DNA of 64,000 nt from Planctomycetota bacterium (GTDB lineage: Bacteria > Planctomycetota > Phycisphaerae > Phycisphaerales > Zrk34), in contig WGMD01000009.1 in NCBI GenBank assembly GCA_016125255.1, forward strand, positions 1 to 64,000, given 5' to 3'. The notes under the pieces were generated by a model, which ran no database searches, had not been told where the DNA came from, and saw only the letters and a list, made by a program, of their open reading frames with translations. The translations under genes were made by a program, and so were the position numbers. Below, one piece after another: positions 53,250-61,142 of the stretch (positions are counted from its first letter, which is position 1; every line of letters begins with the position of its first letter).

Positions 53250-53987
53250 TCAGGGCCGCGCGAACTCGTTGGCCCAGACCAATTCCTGCATGCCGTAGTC
53301 GACCCACGACACGCGCATGTCGCCGATGCGGTGGTCGGGATCGTTAAAGAAGCTGACGGAGCCGTCGAGCCGACCGACCATGTATCCGGTCTTGTGCGCC
53401 AGATCGACGCCGACCGTTTGCAGCATTTCCGCCGATCCGGTGTTGATGGCGAAACCATCGGCCATGAGCGCTTCGCTGCCGGGGTCGGTCATGCGAAGAT
53501 TGCGGCCGCGCTTGACGGTGTTGATGTGACCGTAACCCGCCCGGTAGAAGTAGTGCTGACGGATGGCGTAGGTCGTGGGAAGAGGATTGGTGCCACTGAG
53601 CCAGCTCCACTCCGGCGAGTCGTATTGATAGATCGGATGCGTGTTGCTGGGGCAGTACATCAGCCGCCCGTTGGGCAGCAGGCGCTGCTGATAGAGGATG
53701 CCGTGACCGAAGAAATAGTCCCACGGCTGAAGCTCGGCTCGGGTCCGGTCATACACGCCCCATTCGCCGGTGAATGTGACGGAGGGCGTGCCGGGAACGG
53801 TCTGACCGAAGTTGTCGCCGGCGTAGACGAAGTTGGCCGCATCAAGCTGGCGGATGTTCGATGCGCAGACCACGCGGCGCGCCGCCTCCCTGGCCATCGT
53901 GATCGACGGAACAAGGATCGCCATCAACAGTGCGATGATCGTCACGACCACCAGCAATTCGATCAGCGTAAAGGCCTCTCGGCGCAT
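53250..53987 (-). CDS. Type II pseudopilin (cassette E)
   Basis: 245 residues from [18 protein letters not shown]. The ATG at 53987 was chosen because GCGAGG lies about 9 nt upstream and the leader then matches its paralogues; an ATG at 53996 is possible. Hydrophobic helix, then [20 protein letters not shown], and a C-terminal [11 protein letters not shown] motif. It lies 22 bp after the sorted-protein stop and closes cassette E. Confidence 0.87.
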   Translation of the reverse strand: MRREAFTLIELLVVVTIIALLMAILVPSITMAREAARRVVCASNIRQLDAANFVYAGDNFGQTVPGTPSVTFTGEWGVYDRTRAELQPWDYFFGHGILYQQRLLPNGRLMYCPSNTHPIYQYDSPEWSWLSGTNPLPTTYAIRQHYFYRAGYGHINTVKRGRNLRMTDPGSEALMADGFAINTGSAEMLQTVGVDLAHKTGYMVGRLDGSVSFFNDPDHRIGDMRVSWVDYGMQELVWANEFARP

Positions 53988-54009
53988 CGTGAGCATCCTC
54001 GCGGCGACC

Positions 54010-54687
54010 TCAGCGGCGGCGCCACAGAACAAGACCCAACAGCCCCAAACCCGCCGGCAGCGCCGCGGGCGCGGGAATAACGGCGATGAATCGAATCTCG
54101 GACAGGCCGACGTCGAAGCTGGTGTTCCGACCGGTGAATGCCGTGTCGACTTCAAATCGCACCCACCGGATCGCCGTGTTCGGCAGCGCCACGCCGATCT
54201 GCGTAGCCAGGTCGAATCCGGTGTACGTGTTCAGACCGGACGCTTTGGCCAACACGGCGTTCGCCTTGAGCACGGTCCAGTTGGCTGCGCCCGCGCCTTC
54301 GGGATCGCCGGGCGAAGCGACGGAGGAAATATAGATGTCCACCTGATTGATGCCGTTGGCGGTCAGGTTGCCCGGCGCCCCGGTCGTGTTCTGATTCAGG
54401 TTCCATACCTGAATCGATTCCAGCACGTAGCCCTGTCCAAAGTCCCACTGAATCCATTCCTGATTCAGCGCCGTGCCGGCGCTGTCGTCGCTGAACCATG
54501 CGTGCTGGAAGTTCACATCGTGCTGGTCGCCCGTCAGCCCGCTGCCGTCGATGGTGTGCGCGGCGGATGTGTTGGCGTTGTACTGCGACGAGGCCGAGGC
54601 CGTGATGCCGGTGATCACGCCGGCGTTGGCTTGAACGGCGAACAGCGCCGCCAGCGCAAAAGTGTGCATGACATTGACCATTTTCAT
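54010..54687 (-). CDS. PEP-CTERM-like exported protein, discoidin-like (cassette E)
   Basis: 225 residues. The signal peptide ends near QANA. A single F5/8-type (discoidin-like) domain (about 25-195) has [31 protein letters not shown] and [12 protein letters not shown]. The tail is [10 protein letters not shown], a hydrophobic stretch and WRRR. The start overlaps the FecR stop by ATGA with an AAAGGAGAATT site. It is the exported client of cassette E and may bind a carbohydrate. Confidence 0.88.
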   Translation of the reverse strand: MKMVNVMHTFALAALFAVQANAGVITGITASASSQYNANTSAAHTIDGSGLTGDQHDVNFQHAWFSDDSAGTALNQEWIQWDFGQGYVLESIQVWNLNQNTTGAPGNLTANGINQVDIYISSVASPGDPEGAGAANWTVLKANAVLAKASGLNTYTGFDLATQIGVALPNTAIRWVRFEVDTAFTGRNTSFDVGLSEIRFIAVIPAPAALPAGLGLLGLVLWRRR

Positions 54688-56177
54688 TGGGAATTCTCCT
54701 TTGTCGGGATGCGTCCTGAAGAAGAGCCGGGATCGAGCGATGCCTCACTGGCGTTCGGCGGGAACGATTGGAGTCGGACGTTGTCGAAATCGAAGTAGCC
54801 GGCGCCGTTCTGTTTCACGAGGCGAATGATCAGAGGCCGACCGACGCGCGGATCGTCCGGCGGCAACGGTTCGACGGTGACGATCACATCGGTGAATCGT
54901 CCGCGCGGACCGGCGGGCGAGCGGGCTTCGACGAAGCCGAGCACCGCGTCGCCGGCGAGCAGTTCGATGCGGTAGCCGGTGGCGGCGACATTCTGCGAGC
55001 GATGACCCACCGCGACGCGAAGCACATACTGACGAGCGGACTCGACGAAATAGGGCGTCGTCTGCTCAAGGCCGGCGCGTCCGCCGTTGAAAATGAATCC
55101 TGCGTTGGACCCGGACAGGCCCCTGGGTGCGATCGGTTCCGCGCCTTGCGATTCGCCTTCGCCGTATTGCCGCGATCCGGGATTGAACACACCGACCGGC
55201 GCGTCGCCGATCAGGTTCCATCCGGCGATCGTCTGTCGCGCGAGAATCTGTCCATCGTCCAGTGACGCATCCTCAAAGTCGGCATTGACCAGCGGCAGAT
55301 TGATCGGCTCGCCGATGATGCAGCGTCCATCATCAATGAGCATCTGACCGCCCGCCGCGACGATCTGCATCGCCCCGACGCGCGGCTCGATCCGCACGCG
55401 CCCCTGCGTGACGTTGACCCAGGAGCGGTGATCTTCGGTGGCGGTGATCTCAAAGCGCGTGCCCAGATCGACGACGCGGCTGCCGTCGGACAATGCGACG
55501 CTGAAACCGTGCGCGTTTTCCGGAACGTAGGCCTCTAGCTTGCCGGCGTTGAGGCGGCCCCGGTTGGGGCCGATCATTTCAAACTCGCATGGCCCGGTCA
55601 GATCGACGACGGCGGTGGATTTGAACATGAGCTGGGCGCGGCCGGCGGTGAGATGGATCGGCGTGGTGAGGCCTTCGCCAAGGGAGCGCTCGCCGTCGGC
55701 GAACTGCGCATCGTTGGAGAGGTCACTGAGGATGGCGTAGCTCGCCGGGGCGGCGGAGTGGGGAGCGGGGAGCTGGGAGTGGGGAGTGGAAGGCAGAAAG
55801 TCAAACAGGAGCGAGGCGGCGATGACGATGAGTGCGGCGAGGGCGGCCCGTGCCTTGAAGCTGAACCCTGACCCCTGAACCCTGAACCCTTTTGCGTACC
55901 AGACGCTTCGCGGCGAAGCGCCGCTCAGCGTCGGCGTGGGTTTGCTGGGGGTGACTTCCGTAGCGCGCCACGCTGACGGTGAGCCGGCGTCGAGCCGATG
56001 CGCCGGGTCGGCGGGGTGCATCAGGCGGGCGATGGCGGCGTGGCGGTGCAGGGCGGTGATGTAGGCACGCGCGGCGGCGCGGTCGCTCAGCACGGCTTTC
56101 TCCAGCGCGGCGAGCTGATCGTCGGCGATGCGATCTTCGATGAGCAGTTCGATCAGGTCGTGCGCGGTGAGCGTCAT
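54684..56177 (-). CDS. FecR-like transmembrane regulator with carbohydrate-binding-like ectodomain (cassette E)
   Basis: 497 residues. Cytoplasmic helical region (1-60); palindrome-encoded segment (about 64-95, with KPTPTLS and RSVWYA); heptamer-encoded GFRVQGSGF (97-105); membrane helix (about 109-127); heptamer-encoded TPHSQLPAPHS (131-141); FecR domain (about 145-285, with DLTGPCEFEMIGPNRGRL and VVDLGTRFEITA); and a jelly-roll-like ectodomain (about 295-480, starting LPLVNADFED). Both ends overlap neighbours by ATGA. It carries both repeat types seen separately in copies B and D. Confidence 0.88.
   Translation of the reverse strand: MTLTAHDLIELLIEDRIADDQLAALEKAVLSDRAAARAYITALHRHAAIARLMHPADPAHRLDAGSPSAWRATEVTPSKPTPTLSGASPRSVWYAKGFRVQGSGFSFKARAALAALIVIAASLLFDFLPSTPHSQLPAPHSAAPASYAILSDLSNDAQFADGERSLGEGLTTPIHLTAGRAQLMFKSTAVVDLTGPCEFEMIGPNRGRLNAGKLEAYVPENAHGFSVALSDGSRVVDLGTRFEITATEDHRSWVNVTQGRVRIEPRVGAMQIVAAGGQMLIDDGRCIIGEPINLPLVNADFEDASLDDGQILARQTIAGWNLIGDAPVGVFNPGSRQYGEGESQGAEPIAPRGLSGSNAGFIFNGGRAGLEQTTPYFVESARQYVLRVAVGHRSQNVAATGYRIELLAGDAVLGFVEARSPAGPRGRFTDVIVTVEPLPPDDPRVGRPLIIRLVKQNGAGYFDFDNVRLQSFPPNASEASLDPGSSSGRIPTKENSQ
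55755..55789. repeat. Heptamer tract (GGAGTGG)n in FecR E
   Basis: Five 7-bp units (GGAGTGG, GGAGCGG, GGAGCTG, GGAGTGG, GGAGTGG), in frame, encode the PHSQLPAPHS segment after the membrane helix. Confidence 0.85.
55862..55960. repeat. Heptamer tract plus half of the palindromic element in FecR E
   Basis: Four TGAACCC-type heptamers (55862-55889) are followed at once by a near-identical copy of the left half of the FecR B palindrome (55894-55960). The right half is degraded. Together they encode residues about 73-106. Confidence 0.85.
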
Positions 56178-56701
56178 GAGCCGCCTCCCGCGAGTTTGCG
56201 CTGCACACAGGCGGCGAGCGCGGCACGGATGCGCGAGAGGGATTTGTAGACGGCGTCGACGCTCGACCCGACGGCGGCGGCGATCGACGGCGTGGTCTGA
56301 TCGGGCGTATAGCGAAGCTTGAGCAGGTCGCGGTCGGCGGGCTTCAAGCGCTCGATGCACTCGGCGAGCATCTGACGCCGCTCCGCCAGTTCCTGCTCCA
56401 TCTCGATCGTCTCGTCAGCCACAACCTTGAGAAAATCATCGGAGAATTTCAGGTGCTTGCGGTCGGCGTTGCGACGGAATCGCAGGGTTTCCAGATAGGC
56501 GATGCGGCAGGCCCAGGCGTGGAAATTCGTGCCGGGCTCGAAGGTGTCAAACTTCTGCCAGAGCAGAAGGTGCGTCTCCTGAAGCACATCCTCGGCATCG
56601 GACCAGTTCGCAAGCATGGCATGAACAAAACCATGCAGGCCCGACTCGTGCCGGGAGAGCAGGCGGAGAAAATCCTGAACGCGGTCGGGGTGGGTCATCA
56701 C
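56174..56701 (-). CDS. ECF sigma factor, Rhodopirellula/Verrucomicrobium type (cassette E)
   Basis: 175 residues. Region 2: DAEDVLQETHLLLWQKFDTF and NFHAWACRIAYLETLRF. Region 4: LKPADRDLLKLRYTPDQTT with a helix-turn-helix SVDAVYKSLSRIRAALAACV. It overlaps its FecR partner by ATGA and heads cassette E. An A/T-rich block lies at 56731-56756. Confidence 0.92.
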   Translation of the reverse strand: MMTHPDRVQDFLRLLSRHESGLHGFVHAMLANWSDAEDVLQETHLLLWQKFDTFEPGTNFHAWACRIAYLETLRFRRNADRKHLKFSDDFLKVVADETIEMEQELAERRQMLAECIERLKPADRDLLKLRYTPDQTTPSIAAAVGSSVDAVYKSLSRIRAALAACVQRKLAGGGS

Positions 56702-56790
56702 TTAATTACGCGCGCGGGCGGGGGATTTGGACAGGGAAATTTTGAAAAGTTTGGGGTGGGGCGTTGGGCGTGCGGAGTGAAAGGCAAAAA

Positions 56791-56819
56791 GAAGCCCACG
56801 GCGTCGGGCCGTGGGCTTC
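56791..56819 (-). terminator. Rho-independent terminator of the OmpA/Pal gene
   Basis: An 11-bp stem GAAGCCCACGG/CCGTGGGCTTC is followed on the minus strand by a run of five T. It lies 26 bp after the stop of the 56845 gene. Confidence 0.88.
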
Positions 56820-56844
56820 GGGGGTTGTGAGGTGAGGCGGTCGT

Positions 56845-57672
56845 TTACTTGAGCGGGATGCCGGCGGCGGGAGCGGGAGCGGGGGCCGGGGCGGCGGCGG
56901 CGGGGAGGTACTGCTCGTTGACGGGGGTCATGCCGACGAGGTAGATCTCGACGCGGCGGTTGGGTTCGGCGCCGCTCTTGGTGTTCTGCACGACGGGGCG
57001 GTACATGCCGTAGCCGGCGACTTCGGTGCGGACGGGGGCGACGCCGGACGCTTCGATGGCGTCGCGCACGGCGATCGCGCGGTGCACGGACAGGTACCAG
57101 TTGTTGGGATGCTTGGCCTTGGTGTCGGGGCGGCTGACGGGGACGGAGTCGGTGTGCCCGACGATGCGGATTTCGTAGCCCTTGGTGGCGGGGTTGTTGA
57201 GCAGGGTGCCGAACTTGGCGAGGGTGGCTTTGGCGGCGTCGGAGAGGTCGGCGCTGCCGAGCTTGAAGGTGAGGTCGCTGCGGAACTTGATCATGCCCCT
57301 GGCGGCGTCGTACTCGACGAGGTCGGGGTTCTGCGAAGCGAAATCACGCAGGGCCTGGTCCACTTCCGGGGGCAGCATCACGACACCGCCCTTGGCCAGC
57401 CCGGCATACTGGGAGCGCAGCTCGTCGAGCTGCTTGAGAAGCTGATCGCGCTCCTCGGTGAGCTGGGCGACACGGGCCTTGTCATCACGCGGCCCCGACT
57501 CGAGCAGCTTGATCTGCTGGTTGAGCTCGTCGACGCGGGCCTGGAGCTGCGTGTTCTGCTCAAGGACCTTGCGGTAGGCCTCATTGAGCTGATCGTATTT
57601 GCTCTGGGCGACGCAGCCGCCGGTCAGCGAGATCAGGACGGTCAGGAGCAGGGCGTGTAGACTGGTCTTCAT
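56845..57672 (-). CDS. OmpA/Pal-like peptidoglycan-associated lipoprotein
   Basis: 275 residues from MKTSLHALLLTVLISLTGGC, with a lipobox ending at Cys20. A coiled coil (about 25-95, heptads with LEQNTQLQARVDELNQQIKLL) is followed by an OmpA C-terminal domain (about 125-255) with YEIRIVGHTDSVPV and NRRVEIYLV, the motifs that bind diaminopimelate in peptidoglycan. A Pro/Ala tail ends the protein. It should tether the outer membrane to the wall. An AAGGAT site precedes the ATG. Confidence 0.93.
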   Translation of the reverse strand: MKTSLHALLLTVLISLTGGCVAQSKYDQLNEAYRKVLEQNTQLQARVDELNQQIKLLESGPRDDKARVAQLTEERDQLLKQLDELRSQYAGLAKGGVVMLPPEVDQALRDFASQNPDLVEYDAARGMIKFRSDLTFKLGSADLSDAAKATLAKFGTLLNNPATKGYEIRIVGHTDSVPVSRPDTKAKHPNNWYLSVHRAIAVRDAIEASGVAPVRTEVAGYGMYRPVVQNTKSGAEPNRRVEIYLVGMTPVNEQYLPAAAAPAPAPAPAAGIPLK

Positions 57673-57713
57673 GGTTCGATGATCCTTCATTTGTAGATCG
57701 GTCCGGACAATCA

Positions 57714-58985
57714 ATGTATCGCAACGGAGCCATAAATCAAATGCACCACCCGTCCGGCGCGGACGATTTTTCGCACGGCGGCGGGGGGATTGGGGAAGGT
57801 GTGCGCGTGTACCGGGCGGGCGCGGTGCGGGATGCGGCGGGGCTCGACGCGCAGCCCGGAGCGGTGGCGATCCGAAGCGGGCGCATCGTCCGCGCGGGAA
57901 CCCCCGATCAAGTGCTCGCCAACGTCGATGCGGATACGCCCATCATCGATTTGCCCGACCGGCTGCTTCTGCCGGGGCTGGTCAATGCGCATGTGCACCT
58001 GGACCTGACGCACATGGGTCCGCGCCCTTACGGCGGGGATTTCATCGAATGGGTCCGGATGGTCATGCGCGACCGGGCCACCGACGCCGGGGCGATCGGC
58101 GTGTCGGTGCGGCGGGGGATCGACCTGAGCACGGCGGCGGGCGTGCTGACCGTCGGCGACATCGCCGGCAGCCCCGCGGCGCATGAACGATTATCACGCG
58201 CACCCCTGCGCGGCGTCAGCTACGTCGAACACCTCGGGCGTCAGCCGGTCGACCGGGCAGCCCGATCGCCGCGCGGTTCGATCAGGCAGGGCATCGAAGC
58301 CCACGCCCCCTATTCAACCGGCCCGGCGATCTACGAGGAGGCGGCGGCGAGCGGCCTTCCGATCTGCACGCACCTCGCCGAGACGCCCGCCGAGCTCGAA
58401 TTCGTCGCCCATGCGACCGGCCCGTTCCGTATGCTGCTCGAATCGATGGGCAAGTGGAACGATGCGATGCTCGAAGATTACGGGCGCGGGCTGCATCCGG
58501 TGGCGTGGCTCGCGAGCGTGGCCAAGCCGCAAGCGGCCTGGCTGCTCGCCCACTGCAACTATATAGATGATGTCCACATTGAAATGCTCGCCCAGCGCCC
58601 TTGGTCCGTCGCCTACTGTCCGCGCGCGTCCGACTACTTCGGGCACCGTGATCACCGCTACCGCGACATGCTCGCCGCCGGCGTCAATGTCTGCCTCGGC
58701 ACCGACTCGATCGTCTGTCACGGCTCCCTGAGCATCCTCGACGAGATGCGTCATCTACATCAGCGTGACGCCACCGACCCGCTGACGCTGCTGAAGATGG
58801 CGACCGTCAACGGCATGCGCGGACTCGCACTCAACGAGAAAGATGCCGCATTCACGCCCGGCGCCGCGCCCGGACTCATCGCGCTGCGTTACGATGCGAA
58901 CGATCAAAAGGACCCGCTGCGGCAGATCCTCTCCGCTTTGGACAGGCCTTCGGTGCGCGTGCTCGAAGGTGTCATGTCGTCTTAA
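57714..58985 (+). CDS. Amidohydrolase family deaminase/hydrolase
   Basis: 423 residues. Metal-dependent hydrolase with the HxH pair in NAHVHLDLTH, further ligands His in ICTHLAETPAE, His in LLAHCNYI and Asp in LGTDSIVCHG, as in the chlorohydrolase/aminofutalosine deaminase group. Planctomycetes often make menaquinone by the futalosine route, so an aminodeoxyfutalosine or nucleoside deaminase role is possible but unproven. It is divergent from the lipoprotein gene. A start at the tenth residue (57741) is possible. Confidence 0.85.
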   Translation: MYRNGAINQMHHPSGADDFSHGGGGIGEGVRVYRAGAVRDAAGLDAQPGAVAIRSGRIVRAGTPDQVLANVDADTPIIDLPDRLLLPGLVNAHVHLDLTHMGPRPYGGDFIEWVRMVMRDRATDAGAIGVSVRRGIDLSTAAGVLTVGDIAGSPAAHERLSRAPLRGVSYVEHLGRQPVDRAARSPRGSIRQGIEAHAPYSTGPAIYEEAAASGLPICTHLAETPAELEFVAHATGPFRMLLESMGKWNDAMLEDYGRGLHPVAWLASVAKPQAAWLLAHCNYIDDVHIEMLAQRPWSVAYCPRASDYFGHRDHRYRDMLAAGVNVCLGTDSIVCHGSLSILDEMRHLHQRDATDPLTLLKMATVNGMRGLALNEKDAAFTPGAAPGLIALRYDANDQKDPLRQILSALDRPSVRVLEGVMSS

Positions 58986-59153
58986 CGCCGCTGTTGGAGC
59001 GGGGCCGACCGCGGATCCGTGAGGATGCGATGATTTTGAAAATTTTAGTTGACGGCGCCAGGCCCGTGTCGCATCATGGCCCTTGAGATTCGCTCGCGCT
59101 CTGCTCGTAAAGGCGCGGAATTGCGGCGATATCTGGCGGAGGTTCGTGCGGTG

Positions 59154-59378
59154 ATGAATGTGATCCCCTTGTCTGGCGGCCGGTTTGCACTTGCGTGGTT
59201 GCCTATTGCAGCACCTCTGCTCTGCTCCTCAAGCCCCAACGTCGACGCGCTGGCACCCAATCTTTGCGTCCCCGAACCCGCGTTGCTGTCGCTGTTGGCG
59301 ATCGGCGGGCTGCTGCTTGTCCGACGGCGTGTTGTCGTCAGAAACCGCAAACATCTCTCGACCGGGAGTCTCTCATGA
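59154..59378 (+). CDS. Very short PEP-CTERM protein
   Basis: 74 residues. A signal-like segment (FALAWLPIAAPLLCSSS) is followed within about 12 residues by a full PEP-CTERM tail (VPEPALLSLLAIGGLLLV then RRR and a basic extension). Almost no mature domain remains. The tail closely matches that of the next gene (PEPASLSLLAIGGLALV). GGAGG precedes the start and the stop overlaps the next gene by ATGA. It may be a deletion remnant or a real mini-substrate of the sorting system. Confidence 0.6.
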   Translation: MNVIPLSGGRFALAWLPIAAPLLCSSSPNVDALAPNLCVPEPALLSLLAIGGLLLVRRRVVVRNRKHLSTGSLS

Positions 59379-60052
59379 TCATCGGTTGCCCTATTCGTGC
59401 AGTGTTGTCGGCTTTGCTGCTGGGCGTCGTGATTGCCTCGACCGCAAGGGCTGAGTTGATCCTCAACGCCGACCTCGATCCGTCGCAGATCGGCCCGTTG
59501 CCCCTTGGAAACACAGGCATCGCGATCCCGCTGCCGGATTTCACGCTCGACGGCTTGGAGAACTCGATCTCGATCCGTTTCACGCAGGGGAAGGCGTTGC
59601 AGGTGAGCGTGCCCGCCGGCACCGACGCGCACGTCGATGTCATTCTGTATGGGTTGACCGATGGGAGCGGCGATGACACGTTGCACGGCCCCGGGTCGCT
59701 CTTCCTGTCCGATGCCCAACATCAGCCGCTGCCGGACGCCAGTGGCGTTGCGGGTCACATCGACCGGGTTGACCTGTTGGGCGAGCCGCACCTGTACATC
59801 GAAAGCGACCTCCCTGTGGCGGGCTCGGCCGTCTTCACCTTCTACGATGTGCATTTTGTCGGCGGTCAGGCCTTCGATCTCGCCGCAATCACCGGAGCCG
59901 TGCTGACCATTCGTTCGGCCGCCACCGTGTCGGGCGATCCGCCGACCGCGGTCGATGGAACCCTCGTCATCGTCGCGGCTCCCGAACCGGCGTCGCTGTC
60001 GCTGCTGGCCATCGGCGGGCTGGCGCTCGTATCGAGGCGTCGAACCCACTGA
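59375..60052 (+). CDS. PEP-CTERM exported protein
   Basis: 225 residues from MIIGCPIRAVLSALLLGVVI, chosen because of the ATGA overlap. The signal peptide ends near TARA. One beta-rich domain (about 28-190) is followed by a canonical tail, PEPASLSLLAIGGLALV and SRRRTH. No enzyme motif. It is not linked to a sigma/FecR cassette. A small intrinsic terminator follows. Confidence 0.82.
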   Translation: MIIGCPIRAVLSALLLGVVIASTARAELILNADLDPSQIGPLPLGNTGIAIPLPDFTLDGLENSISIRFTQGKALQVSVPAGTDAHVDVILYGLTDGSGDDTLHGPGSLFLSDAQHQPLPDASGVAGHIDRVDLLGEPHLYIESDLPVAGSAVFTFYDVHFVGGQAFDLAAITGAVLTIRSAATVSGDPPTAVDGTLVIVAAPEPASLSLLAIGGLALVSRRRTH

Positions 60053-60082
60053 TCCGAATAAGTTGATCGATCGATCCAACAG

Positions 60083-60104
60083 CCACCCCGTGCGGGTGGT
60101 TTTT
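60083..60104 (+). terminator. Rho-independent terminator
   Basis: Stem CCACCC/GGGTGG with a 5-nt loop is followed by five T, 30 bp after the PEP-CTERM gene. Confidence 0.75.
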
Positions 60105-60178
60105 CATTGGCGGCGTCGCGTTGCAATGAGGGGGGGGAACGTCGATGATGTGTTGCTTGTTTTGCATGGAGGTCAGTC

Positions 60179-61078
60179 ATGAAACGCATCGGATACATCG
60201 GGTTGGGCATCATGGGTTCGGCGATGGTGGCGAACCTGCTCAAGAAGGGGTTTGAAGTCGTCGTGTGGAACCGGACGAAGAGCCGGGCTGACGCGCTCGT
60301 CAAGGCGGGGGCGAAGTGGGCCGAGTCGCCGGCGGCGCTGGCGAAGTTCGTCACGGCCGTTTGCATCAACGTCACCGACACCGCCGACGTCGAGCAGGTC
60401 ATCTTCGGCGATCGCGGCATCATCGAGGGCAACCCCGGCGATGCGGCGGACTTCGTCATCATCGATCACTCGACGATCAGCCCGGCCGCGACGCGCCAGT
60501 TCGCCGCGCGGCTGGCGGAGCAGAGCGTGGCGATGCTCGACGCACCGGTGAGCGGCGGGGACGTCGGCGCCCGCGCGGGGACGCTGTCGATCATGGTCGG
60601 CGGCGAGGCAGCGGTGTTCGAGCGATGCAAGCCGATCTTTGAAGCGGTGGGGCGGGCGATCACGCATGTGGGCCCCAGCGGCGCCGGTCAGGCGACCAAG
60701 GCATGCAATCAGGTGCTCTGTGCGTTGAACCTTCTGGGCGTCTGCGAGGCGATGGCGCTGGCGCAGCGCGAAGGACTGGACCTCGCCAAGATGCTCGCGG
60801 TCACCACGGCCGGAGCGGGCGGGTCGTGGTCGCTGGCCAATCTCGGACCGCAGATCGCCGCCGGCGACATGAACCCCGGCTTCATGATCGACCTCATCAA
60901 CAAGGACCTGAACATCGTCAAAAACGAGAGCGTAGAACTCGGGCTGCCGATGCCCGGCCTGAACCTCGCGGCCGAGCTGTTCCGGGCGGCGGCGACGATG
61001 GGTCATGGTCAAAGCGGCACGCAGGCCATCAGCCGCGTGTTCGAAAAGCTGGGCGACTTTTCCTATGCAAAGGCCTAA
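60179..61078 (+). CDS. Beta-hydroxyacid dehydrogenase (3-hydroxyisobutyrate dehydrogenase family)
   Basis: 299 residues. NAD(P)-binding IGYIGLGIMGSAMVANLLKKG at the N-terminus, substrate-binding DAPVSGGDVGA (about 122-132), the catalytic Lys in GQATKACNQVL (about 174) and the C-terminal helical domain with MIDLINKDLNIV. Typical length. Substrate may be 3-hydroxyisobutyrate, tartronate semialdehyde or a related acid. GGAGGTCAGTC precedes the start. Single gene. Confidence 0.93.
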   Translation: MKRIGYIGLGIMGSAMVANLLKKGFEVVVWNRTKSRADALVKAGAKWAESPAALAKFVTAVCINVTDTADVEQVIFGDRGIIEGNPGDAADFVIIDHSTISPAATRQFAARLAEQSVAMLDAPVSGGDVGARAGTLSIMVGGEAAVFERCKPIFEAVGRAITHVGPSGAGQATKACNQVLCALNLLGVCEAMALAQREGLDLAKMLAVTTAGAGGSWSLANLGPQIAAGDMNPGFMIDLINKDLNIVKNESVELGLPMPGLNLAAELFRAAATMGHGQSGTQAISRVFEKLGDFSYAKA

Positions 61079-61142
61079 AATCGCAGACCGGCCTGACGCA
61101 CCGGTCGTCCCTCCCTCCGTAAAGGTTTCCCCATTGAATCAC

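Noticed and set aside
52953-53307. Minus-strand frames of 92 and 113 codons in the largest gap
   Set aside because: One contains a CGKCC-like pair, but there is no ribosome site, no recognisable domain, and the frames overlap each other in a GC-rich stretch.
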